A stretch of DNA of 64,000 bases from CAYSGL01 sp964520985 (GTDB lineage Bacteria; Pseudomonadota; Alphaproteobacteria; Micavibrionales; Micavibrionaceae). Where the stretch lies: positions 1,178,001-1,242,000 of the forward strand of contig CAZFPB010000001.1 in the NCBI GenBank assembly GCA_964520985.1, read 5' to 3'. The notes beneath the pieces were generated by a model that saw nothing but the letters and a program-made list of their open reading frames with translations, did not search any database and was not told where the DNA came from. Position numbers and translations under genes: made by a program. This document shows positions 50,736-59,048 of this stretch, piece after piece (the stretch's first letter is position 1; every line of letters begins with the position of its first letter).

Positions 50736-52007
50736 ATGTTTCATCTATCAAAGAGGGTTTTGGCCCTCAGTAGTGTCATCTTCATGATGGCTTCTCCCAC
50801 TATGGCGCAAGAGACAATCTTGACGCTCGATCAAGCACTGTCAAAGGCGCTGGCAGGTTCTCCCGTTCTGGCGGCATCGCAAAGCCGGGCCAGTGCCGCC
50901 GATGCTGTGCGTGCACAAGCAGGCGCGCTGCCGAACCCGGAAGCCGTATTCGAGGCCGACAATATATATGGCGATGGGCCGTATGATGGATTGGATGGCG
51001 CCGAACTAACCGCCGGTGTCTCGCAGCTCATAGAAATGCCGGGCAAGCGCGGCGGACGTGTGGCGGTAGCCAATGCACAAGCCAATCAAAGCCATTACGG
51101 ACGCGATACGGCGCGGCTCGATCTGATCCGCGATGTCACAACCGCTTATGCCGAAATGGTTGCCGCACAAAAAGAAGTATCGATCCTGGAAGATGAGTTG
51201 ACGCTGGTCAGCGCCGTGTATGAAAGCGTCGCCGCCAAGGTCAAGGCGGGCAAGGAGCCGCCTATTCAGGAAAGCAAAGCCAAGATCGAGCGCGCATCAA
51301 GCGAGATTGCGCTGGAGCGGGCAAAGCGCACCCTCATTGCCTGCCAGCAAATGTTGAATAATCTGATGGGCGGCGAAACAGCGGCATTTCAGGTTGGCAC
51401 GGCAGGATTACCAAAGATGGCCGCGCCGATGGCGCTGGATATATATCGTGACCGTCTGGCGCAAACCCCCGATGCGCGCATTGAGGAAACAGGCGTAACG
51501 CAGGCGCAATCTGCCTTATCGCTGGAACGTGCCCATGCCGTGCCGGATCCGACCTTTAATGTGGGCATCAAAAATCTGCGCGAGGACGATGCGCAGGCAA
51601 TGGTGGCAGGCGTGTCTTTCCCCTTGCCGGTTTTTAATAGGAACCGCGCAGGCATTGATCGGGCAGGTCATGAAGTGAATGCGGCGATCATGGATCAGCG
51701 CAGTGCTCAGCTTTCCCGCGATGCCCAGCTCGTGCGGGTTTATAACGATTTCAGCAATGCCTACGCCGAAGTGACGACATTGGAATTTACCGTACTGCCC
51801 GGCGCCGAAGAGGCTTTCAGTATCGCGCGTCAAGGATATGACGCTGGAAAGTTTGCCTACCTGGAAATGCTGGATGCTCAGCGCACCCTGTTTGAAACCC
51901 GCAAACAGATGAACGCCGCTTTGCTTGATTATTACCGCCAGCGCGCTGCGCTAGAGCGCCTGACCACTTCTTACTCCACGAAAGATGTATCTCATGAAAA
52001 AAAATAA
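50736..52007 (+). CDS. czcC: Outer-membrane factor of a CzcCBA-type efflux system
   Basis: 423 aa TolC-family protein. Signal peptide to about residue 24 (ASPTMA-QE). Two structurally similar halves with long helical coiled coils and the OEP motifs PEAVFEADNIYGDGPYDGLD and VPDPTFNVGIKNLREDD. Forms the outer-membrane channel for the efflux pump with CzcB and CzcA. AAGGA upstream of the ATG. Its last 14 bases overlap czcB. Confidence 0.87.
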   Translation: MFHLSKRVLALSSVIFMMASPTMAQETILTLDQALSKALAGSPVLAASQSRASAADAVRAQAGALPNPEAVFEADNIYGDGPYDGLDGAELTAGVSQLIEMPGKRGGRVAVANAQANQSHYGRDTARLDLIRDVTTAYAEMVAAQKEVSILEDELTLVSAVYESVAAKVKAGKEPPIQESKAKIERASSEIALERAKRTLIACQQMLNNLMGGETAAFQVGTAGLPKMAAPMALDIYRDRLAQTPDARIEETGVTQAQSALSLERAHAVPDPTFNVGIKNLREDDAQAMVAGVSFPLPVFNRNRAGIDRAGHEVNAAIMDQRSAQLSRDAQLVRVYNDFSNAYAEVTTLEFTVLPGAEEAFSIARQGYDAGKFAYLEMLDAQRTLFETRKQMNAALLDYYRQRAALERLTTSYSTKDVSHEKK

Positions 52008-53157
52008 CATTCTCCTGATGGCCGGTGTGGCCGTTTTATCGCTTTCCGGTCTGACCTATAGCGTTTATGCCGCGGATGAACATGGCCATGGAGAGAGCGA
52101 GGAAGGTCATAAGGAAGAAGGCCCGCACGATGAAGAGGGTGTCATTCATTTAACGCCTGAGCAGATAGATACAGCAGGCATCGCTCTTATGAAAGCGGCA
52201 CCAGGGCAGATGGCGCGCGAGGTGATTGTGCCCGGCAAGATCACGCCAGCGGAAGACCGCATGGCGCAGGTTGTACCCAAAGTCGGCGGAACTGTCTATG
52301 AGGCCAAGAAAAATCTCGGCGATACAGTTGAAAAAGGTGAAGTGCTGGCTTTGATCGAAAGCCGTGAGATGGCCGATGCCGTTGCTGAAAAACAGGCAGC
52401 AGCGCGTGCAGTTGAATTAACACGCTCCACCTTCAACCGAGAAAAAGATCTCTGGCAAAAGAAAATAACGGCAGAGCAAGATTACCTCAGTGCCCGCAAC
52501 GCGCATCAGGAAGCCTCGATCCGCCTCGATCTAGCAAACCAGAAACTAAAAGCGCTGGGGCACGATTCTTCCGGTTCCGCATCCCGTTTTCATGAACTGA
52601 GATCGCCAATTAAGGGGCGCATCATCGCGCGCGAACTGACGCTGGGTGAATATGTCGATACGACGCATACGGCTTTTAGCGTCGCCGATCTGAGCGTTGT
52701 CTGGGTAGAGACGGCTATTCCGCCGGCTGATCTGTCCTCCGTGCGCGAAGGACAAAATGCCGTGATCACTGGCGGCGGCGGCAAGGCAGACGGTAAGTTG
52801 ATCTTCATCAGCCCTGCCATTGATCCTGAAACACGCTCAGCCAAAGCCATCATTGAACTGCAAAACCCGGATGGTAACTGGCGGGCTGGTGACTATGCCA
52901 ATGCCGCTATTGCTACGGCAACACAAGAAAGCGCGATCAGTGTCCCGAAGGAAGCATTACAAACGATTGAAGGAAAGCCTGCGGTGTTCGTACGTAATGA
53001 TGAAGGGTTTGAAAAACGTGCGGTCACGGTGGGTCGCGAAAGCAGCCAGTCCGTGGAAATCACGCAAGGTTTAACAGCAGGGGAGCGTGTGGCGGTAAGC
53101 AATACGTTCACGCTCAAGGCCGAGCTGGGTAAAGCCGAAGCCGAACACTCACACTAG
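51994..53157 (+). CDS. czcB: Periplasmic adaptor (membrane fusion protein) of a CzcCBA-type efflux system
   Basis: 387 aa from ATG 51994 (MKKNNILLMAG). Signal peptide to about residue 26, then a His/Glu/Asp-rich segment (DEHGHGESEEGHKEEGPHDE) characteristic of Czc adaptors and likely to bind zinc-class metals. HlyD-type core follows: KVGGTVYEAKKNLGDTVEKG lipoyl domain, a coiled-coil hairpin, and beta-barrel domain. Bridges CzcC and CzcA. Confidence 0.9.
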   Translation: MKKNNILLMAGVAVLSLSGLTYSVYAADEHGHGESEEGHKEEGPHDEEGVIHLTPEQIDTAGIALMKAAPGQMAREVIVPGKITPAEDRMAQVVPKVGGTVYEAKKNLGDTVEKGEVLALIESREMADAVAEKQAAARAVELTRSTFNREKDLWQKKITAEQDYLSARNAHQEASIRLDLANQKLKALGHDSSGSASRFHELRSPIKGRIIARELTLGEYVDTTHTAFSVADLSVVWVETAIPPADLSSVREGQNAVITGGGGKADGKLIFISPAIDPETRSAKAIIELQNPDGNWRAGDYANAAIATATQESAISVPKEALQTIEGKPAVFVRNDEGFEKRAVTVGRESSQSVEITQGLTAGERVAVSNTFTLKAELGKAEAEHSH

Positions 53158-53165
53158 GATTTAAG

Positions 53166-56100
53166 ATGATCAACCACATTCTCTCGTTTTCCATCGCGCA
53201 TCGCCTGCTGGTCGTCATGATCACAGCGGTTATCACGGCTTATGGACTTTATTCCTTAAGTAAGCTGCCTATTGATGCCGTGCCGGATATTACCAACAAC
53301 CAGGTGGCGATTAACGCCGAGGTGCCTGCGCTCTCCCCTTTCGAGGTCGAACAACAGGTAACCTACCCCATCGAAACGGCGATGGCGGGGATTCCGGGTC
53401 TATCCTATACGCGCTCTATCTCGCGCAATGGATTTTCGCAAGTAACGGTCATCTTTGAGGATGATGTCGATCTCTATTTCGCGCGCGCGCAGGTGCATGA
53501 GCGTTTAACCTATGCGCAAGAAGATTTACCGGCAGGCGTGGAGCCGCGTCTGGGTCCTATTTCGACGGGTCTTGGCGAGATTTATATGTGGACGGTCGAG
53601 TATGAAAATCCTGACGCGCCATATACCACGCCGGAAGGACAGACACTGGAAGGCGCGTTTGAAAAATCCATGTATCTGCGCACGGTGCAGGACTGGATTA
53701 TCCGCCCGCAGTTAAAAACAGTGAAAGGCGTCGCCGAAGTAGATGCGATCGGCGGTTACGCGCAGCAATTCCATGTTCAACCCGATCCGCAAAAACTGGC
53801 GGCGCTGAATTTATCATTTTCGGCCGTTATCGAGGCGTTAGAGCGGAATAACAGCAGCACCGGCGCCGGGTTCCTCGAGCAAAAAGGTGAAGCCTATGTC
53901 GTGCGTGCGGCCGGGAGACTGGAAAATACCGCTGAGATCGGCAATGTCGTCGTCGCAACACGCAGCGGCATCCCGATTTACATTAAAGATGTCGCTCATG
54001 TTACGCTCGGCAAAGAATTACGCACGGGTAGCGCCAGCGAAAACGGTCATGAAGTCGTAGTCGGTACGGCCATGATGCTCAAGGGCGAAAACAGCCGCAT
54101 CGTGTCTAGAGCGGTCGATGAAAGACTGGGTGAGGTCAATAAATCCCTCCCCGCCGGTATTAAAGCCAAAACCGTCCTGAACCGTACCAAGCTGGTCGAT
54201 GCCACAATCGGCACAGTACAGAAAAATCTGGCGGAAGGGGCGTTGCTGGTCGTTGTCGTACTTTTTCTGCTACTCGGCAATCTGCGCGCAGCCATGATTA
54301 CAGCGCTAGTCATTCCTATCACAATGATGATGACAGCCACCGGAATGCTCAAAGCGGGAATTAGCGCCAATCTGATGAGCCTTGGTGCGCTCGATTTCGG
54401 TTTGATCGTCGATGGTGCGGTAATCGTTACCGAAAACTGTCTGCGCCGTCTGGCGGAACGTCAACACCATGAAGGACGTATTTTAACTTTACCGGAGCGG
54501 ATGCACGAGGTGATGGAGGCCAGTCGCCAGATGATCCAGCCTGCCGTGTTCGGTCAAATGATCATCATTACAGTTTATCTGCCTCTCCTAACATTCACTG
54601 GCGTTGAAGGTAAGATGTTCGAGCCCATGGCCATGACGGTTATCATGGCGCTGATTTTCGCTTTTATTCTTTCACTCACTTTTGTGCCTGCCATGATCGC
54701 GCTGCTAATCCGTGGCCGGGTGGAAGAAAAAGAAAGCTGGGCGATTGAGCGGGCCAAGTCCGGTTATAGACCGCTGCTGGAATGGGGGCTGAATAACGCG
54801 AAACCCGTCATCCTGGGAGCGATCATCTTTTTCGTTCTTTCCTTGCTCGTAGCGACGAGGCTAGGTCAGGAATTTATCCCGACGCTCGATGAAAAGGATA
54901 TCGCCATGCACGCTATGCGTATTCCCAGTACCGGCATTACCCAATCCACTGAAATGCAGTTGCAAGTAGAAAAGGCGGTTAGTGCCCTGCCGGAAGTGGC
55001 CTTTGTCTTTTCCAAAACGGGAACGGCAGAGATGGCGGCGGATCCGATGCCGCCCAACGTATCGGACACATTCATTATCCTTAAACCGCGCGACGAATGG
55101 CCGGAAAGCATGAACAAGGATGAATTTGTTGAGAAGTTATCGAATGCCGTCGCACAGGTGCCGGGAAACAACTACGAGTTTACCCAGCCGATTCAGATGC
55201 GCTTTAACGAGCTGATTGCCGGCGTGCGCAGTGATGTGGCGATCAAGGTTTATGGCGATAATTTCGACACCATGAATGCCACTGCCAGTGATATTGCCGG
55301 TATTATCCGGGGTATCGAAGGGGCGGCAGATGTGAAGGTAGAGCAGACGACGGGTCTGCCCATGCTCGATATTGATCTGAACAAGGAAGCCATCGCGCGG
55401 TATGGACTGAATGTAGGGGATGTACTTGATTTGATTTCCGCGGCAGTTGGGGGGCGTGAGGCTGGTCTGATATTTGAGGGTGACCGGCGTTTTCCTATCG
55501 TCGTGCGTCTGCCGGATGATATACGCTCCGATATCGCCGCGCTTGAAAACCTTCCGGTTCCCGTGCCGCATGAGGATGGTGAGCCAGGTGCCTTTATCCC
55601 GCTGAAAGAAATTGCGACGCTCAACCAGCTGGAAGGACCGAACCAGATCAGCCGTGAAAACGGCAAGCGGCGAGTTGTTGTGCAGGCAAATGTCCGTGGA
55701 CGTGACATTGGATCATTCGTCACGGATGCACAGGCGGCTCTCGATACGCAATTAAATTTACCGGCAGGTTATTGGCTTGATTGGGGCGGGCAGTTTGAAA
55801 ATCTGAAAACGGCGCGCAATCGTCTGATGATCGTTGTGCCCGCCTGCTTCTTCCTCATCTTCATGATGCTATTCACGGCTTTGGGCTCAGCAAAACAGGC
55901 ACTCTTGGTATTTAGCGGCGTTCCACTGGCAATTTCCGGTGGGATCCTGACCTTGTTCCTGCGCGATATGCCGTTTTCAATCCCTGCCGCCGTTGGCTTT
56001 ATCGCCCTGTCAGGTATTGCCGTCCTCAACGGACTAGTCATGATCACCTATATCAACGATTTAGTCTCGAAGGGCTTGGCAGTGCATGATGCAATTATGG

Positions 56101-56348
56101 TAGGAGCCATGACAAGGTTACGTCCCGTCCTCATGACCGCTCTAGTTGCATCACTCGGTTTTGTTCCCATGGCGCTGGCCACCGGAACAGGCGCTGAAGT
56201 GCAAAAACCACTGGCAACAGTTGTTATCGGCGGATTAATAACAGCGACTTTACTAACGCTGATTGTGCTACCTGCCTTGTATAAGATGTTCTCTAAAAAA
56301 GATCAGATCGTTACTGATTACGGAACACCGGAAAGCACCGAGATATAA
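53166..56348 (+). CDS. czcA: Heavy-metal RND efflux pump, CzcA type
   Basis: 1060 aa, twelve membrane helices in two halves with two large periplasmic loops. The TM4 motif reads GALDFGLIVDGAVIVTEN, with the two Asp and a Glu of the CzcA (HME1; Zn/Co/Cd) class, and not the AIxM type of copper/silver pumps. DVDLYFARAQVHERL, SYTRSISRNGFSQVTVIFED and GIAVLNGLVMITY are other HME-RND landmarks. Exports metal from periplasm or cytoplasm by proton antiport. The operon is czcI-like, czcC, czcB, czcA; no metal regulator gene lies next to it. Confidence 0.93.
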   Translation: MINHILSFSIAHRLLVVMITAVITAYGLYSLSKLPIDAVPDITNNQVAINAEVPALSPFEVEQQVTYPIETAMAGIPGLSYTRSISRNGFSQVTVIFEDDVDLYFARAQVHERLTYAQEDLPAGVEPRLGPISTGLGEIYMWTVEYENPDAPYTTPEGQTLEGAFEKSMYLRTVQDWIIRPQLKTVKGVAEVDAIGGYAQQFHVQPDPQKLAALNLSFSAVIEALERNNSSTGAGFLEQKGEAYVVRAAGRLENTAEIGNVVVATRSGIPIYIKDVAHVTLGKELRTGSASENGHEVVVGTAMMLKGENSRIVSRAVDERLGEVNKSLPAGIKAKTVLNRTKLVDATIGTVQKNLAEGALLVVVVLFLLLGNLRAAMITALVIPITMMMTATGMLKAGISANLMSLGALDFGLIVDGAVIVTENCLRRLAERQHHEGRILTLPERMHEVMEASRQMIQPAVFGQMIIITVYLPLLTFTGVEGKMFEPMAMTVIMALIFAFILSLTFVPAMIALLIRGRVEEKESWAIERAKSGYRPLLEWGLNNAKPVILGAIIFFVLSLLVATRLGQEFIPTLDEKDIAMHAMRIPSTGITQSTEMQLQVEKAVSALPEVAFVFSKTGTAEMAADPMPPNVSDTFIILKPRDEWPESMNKDEFVEKLSNAVAQVPGNNYEFTQPIQMRFNELIAGVRSDVAIKVYGDNFDTMNATASDIAGIIRGIEGAADVKVEQTTGLPMLDIDLNKEAIARYGLNVGDVLDLISAAVGGREAGLIFEGDRRFPIVVRLPDDIRSDIAALENLPVPVPHEDGEPGAFIPLKEIATLNQLEGPNQISRENGKRRVVVQANVRGRDIGSFVTDAQAALDTQLNLPAGYWLDWGGQFENLKTARNRLMIVVPACFFLIFMMLFTALGSAKQALLVFSGVPLAISGGILTLFLRDMPFSIPAAVGFIALSGIAVLNGLVMITYINDLVSKGLAVHDAIMVGAMTRLRPVLMTALVASLGFVPMALATGTGAEVQKPLATVVIGGLITATLLTLIVLPALYKMFSKKDQIVTDYGTPESTEI

Positions 56349-56463
56349 AAACCACCTTTACGATCATTGAGATAATTTAATGGGCGGCATATTGTTCTGA
56401 CTATGTCTGCGCATCCTATGTATGACTTGCTGCAACACCCGAAGCCCCTAAGTGCGGGCGTAC

Positions 56464-58035
56464 TTAAGTCAGTAGAGCTTTCTTCACAGCCTCGATGTTT
56501 TCTACTTCCTGAATGGGTTTGTCCCAGCGGATGCGGTTGATGCGGGGGAAGCGCAGCGCGATGCCGGATTTATGGCGGGCGGATTCCTGCGCGCTGTCGA
56601 AGGCAATTTCCAGCACCAGCTCCTTTTTGACTTCCCGCACGGGGCCGAAGCGGCTGAGCGTGTTGGCGCGCACCCATTTATCGAGCTGTTTTAGTTCTTC
56701 ATCGGTAAAGCCGAAATAGGCTTTGCCGATCGGTACCAGCTCATTGCCCTTCCACACACCAAAGGTGAAATCGGAATAAAAGGAAGAGCGTTTGCCGTGC
56801 CCTCTTTGGGCATACATGAGAACAGCGTCGACCAGGCGCGCGTCGCGCTTCCATTTGAACCAGGGGCCTTTGGGACGGCCAGATTGATAAATGGTGTCTT
56901 TGCGTTTGAGCATGATGCCTTCATGCCCCTGCTCTTCCGCGCCCTGCACGCGGATGGCGCCGAGCTGTTCCCAGTTGTCATAGGCAATGACGGGCGATAG
57001 ATCGAGGCGTGCGTTGGTATTACGGATGAGCCACTGCTCCAGCCTCTGGCGGCGTTGCGATAACGGCAAGCCGCGCACATCTTCCTCCCCATCGAACAGG
57101 ATATCATAGAGTCGTACGAAAGCGGGGTAATCCGCTTGCATTTTGGTATTCACGGTTTTGCGGTTTAGCCGCTGCTGCAAGGCGTTGAACGATTGGGGTT
57201 CAAAATTGATACCCGTCAGCAATTCCCCGTCAAGAACGCCCTTACCCTTTAGCGTTTCAACCAGATCAGGGAATGAGTGGGCGATGTTATCGCCCGTGCG
57301 GGAGAACAGGATTTTTTCTTCGTCTCCCAGGACAAGCTGAACACGTATACCGTCCCATTTCCATTCCGCCTGATACTCCGCCGGATTTAAATTGGGCAGC
57401 TCTTTTATTTCATCGACAGGGTTTGAAAGCATCATCGGATGAAAAATACGGTGACGGTCGATTTCCGGTTCCGCACCGCGGCCATCAAGCCAAGCGAAGA
57501 GATCCAGATACGGGCTTTGCAGCCCGTGCCATACCTGTTCGATCTCTTCAAGGCTCTTCCCGCTAAACTCCGCCAGCGCTGTTTTGGCGAGGCGTGCCGA
57601 TACACCGACACGCAGGTTACCGGTTGCCAGCTTGATAATCGCCCACCGCTCGGTAGCGCTGGCACCAGAAAGATAGCCCGCAATAATGTCGGGCAGACGC
57701 GCGGGCGGCACGGTATCCAGTTCTAAAATTATTTGCGACAGGCTAGGCAGGTCAGCATCGGTATGATCAGGCCAGATCAAGGCGATTGTTTCTGCCAGAT
57801 CGCCCACATAATCATACGACATCGCAAAAAGGGTCGGATCGACTTTCTTGAGAATGATATTTTTCAGGAGCGATGATTTGACGTTGCGGATGTTCATATC
57901 GCCGGTCAGTACGGCGAGCGCATATCCGCGGTCTGGGTCTGGCGCTTCACGGAAATATTGCACCATGTAGGCGATCTTCTGATTACGTGCCGGGGTGAGG
58001 ATAAGTTTTTCCAGCAAGAGAGAGAATTGTTTCAT
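56464..58035 (-). CDS. ATP-dependent DNA ligase of the ligase-associated damage-response set
   Basis: 523 aa from ATG 58035 (MKQFSLLLEK); it overlaps the exonuclease stop by 4 bases. Nucleotidyl-transferase motif EWKWDGIRVQLV with the adenylated Lys, FSRTGDNIAHSF, EGIMLKRKDT and ending with the OB-fold LVLEIAFDSAQES. Length and order match the cisplatin damage response ligase family (TIGR04120). It probably seals ends produced by the accompanying exonuclease and endonuclease. Confidence 0.9.
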   Translation of the reverse strand: MKQFSLLLEKLILTPARNQKIAYMVQYFREAPDPDRGYALAVLTGDMNIRNVKSSLLKNIILKKVDPTLFAMSYDYVGDLAETIALIWPDHTDADLPSLSQIILELDTVPPARLPDIIAGYLSGASATERWAIIKLATGNLRVGVSARLAKTALAEFSGKSLEEIEQVWHGLQSPYLDLFAWLDGRGAEPEIDRHRIFHPMMLSNPVDEIKELPNLNPAEYQAEWKWDGIRVQLVLGDEEKILFSRTGDNIAHSFPDLVETLKGKGVLDGELLTGINFEPQSFNALQQRLNRKTVNTKMQADYPAFVRLYDILFDGEEDVRGLPLSQRRQRLEQWLIRNTNARLDLSPVIAYDNWEQLGAIRVQGAEEQGHEGIMLKRKDTIYQSGRPKGPWFKWKRDARLVDAVLMYAQRGHGKRSSFYSDFTFGVWKGNELVPIGKAYFGFTDEELKQLDKWVRANTLSRFGPVREVKKELVLEIAFDSAQESARHKSGIALRFPRINRIRWDKPIQEVENIEAVKKALLT

Positions 58036-59027
58036 GTATCTTCTCCCTCTTCTTCTTCGCGGCCCTGCAAGTGAAGCGGCGCGGCTTTTAACCCTTGGGT
58101 CTGGCACCAGTAAACCAGTGCATCTTCGCGCCCGTGCGTGACCCATATTTCGCCAGCGCCGGTATCCTGTATGGTGGTTTGCAATTCGGTCCAGTCAGCA
58201 TGATCGGAAATGACCAGCGGCAATTCGATGCCGCGCTGGCGAGCGCGCTGCTTTACCGTCATCCAGCCGGATGCCATGCCGATGATCGGTTCGTTCATCC
58301 GGCGCGACCAAGGCTCTTTGATCGCAGATGGCGGCGCCATTACGACGCGGCCCTTCAGTTCATCTTTGGGCAGACCGGTTGCTTTGCGCAAGTCACCAAG
58401 ATCGATCCCGTTTTCCTGATAAAACGCGCACATGGCAACCATGCTGCCATGCAAATAGATCGGTTCGTGATAACCGGACAAGCGCAAAAGTTTGATCACG
58501 CGCTGTGTCTTGCCCAGAGAATAGGCCGCGACCAGATGGGAGCGCTCCGGAAAGGCGGCAAGGCTGGTTAGCAGCTTATCGATTTCCGTGTAGGGATCGG
58601 GATGCTGAAAGACCGGCAGGCCGAATGTTGCTTCGGTGACGAAAATATCGCAGCCGACAGGTTCGAACGAGGGACAGGTGCCATCGTTGAGGCGTTTGTA
58701 ATCTCCAGACACCACGATGCGTTGTCCTGCATGTTCCAGTAACACCTGCGCGCTGCCCAGAATATGCCCGGCCGGATAGAGCGTGACAGTCACAGGGCCG
58801 ATATGAAGCGGCGTGTTATAGGCGAGCGGCTGATAGTGTTTTGCCGCATCCTGCCCGTAGCGCAGTTTGATAATGCCGATTGTTTCGGGTGTTGCCAGCA
58901 AATGATCATGTCCGGCGCGCGCATGATCGGCATGGCCATGCGTAATAATTGCGCGCTCCACAGGGAACGGAGGGTCGATATAGGCGTTGATAGGCTCTAT
59001 ATAAAGATCATGGCGCAGCAAGGGCAT
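58032..59027 (-). CDS. Ligase-associated damage-response exonuclease (metallo-beta-lactamase fold)
   Basis: 331 aa. HGHADHARAGHDHLLATPET carries the H-x-H-x-D-H metal motif, with further ligands in VSGDYKR and the C-terminal ISDHADW and VTHGRED; family TIGR04122 (SNM1/CPSF-like nucleases). Acts on DNA ends; the partner ligase overlaps it by 4 bases. Its start is only 21 bases from the preferred start of the divergent helicase gene, so the control region is nearly shared. Confidence 0.9.
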   Translation of the reverse strand: MPLLRHDLYIEPINAYIDPPFPVERAIITHGHADHARAGHDHLLATPETIGIIKLRYGQDAAKHYQPLAYNTPLHIGPVTVTLYPAGHILGSAQVLLEHAGQRIVVSGDYKRLNDGTCPSFEPVGCDIFVTEATFGLPVFQHPDPYTEIDKLLTSLAAFPERSHLVAAYSLGKTQRVIKLLRLSGYHEPIYLHGSMVAMCAFYQENGIDLGDLRKATGLPKDELKGRVVMAPPSAIKEPWSRRMNEPIIGMASGWMTVKQRARQRGIELPLVISDHADWTELQTTIQDTGAGEIWVTHGREDALVYWCQTQGLKAAPLHLQGREEEEGEDT

Positions 59028-59048
59028 CGGGGTAATGTGGGAAGAAGC

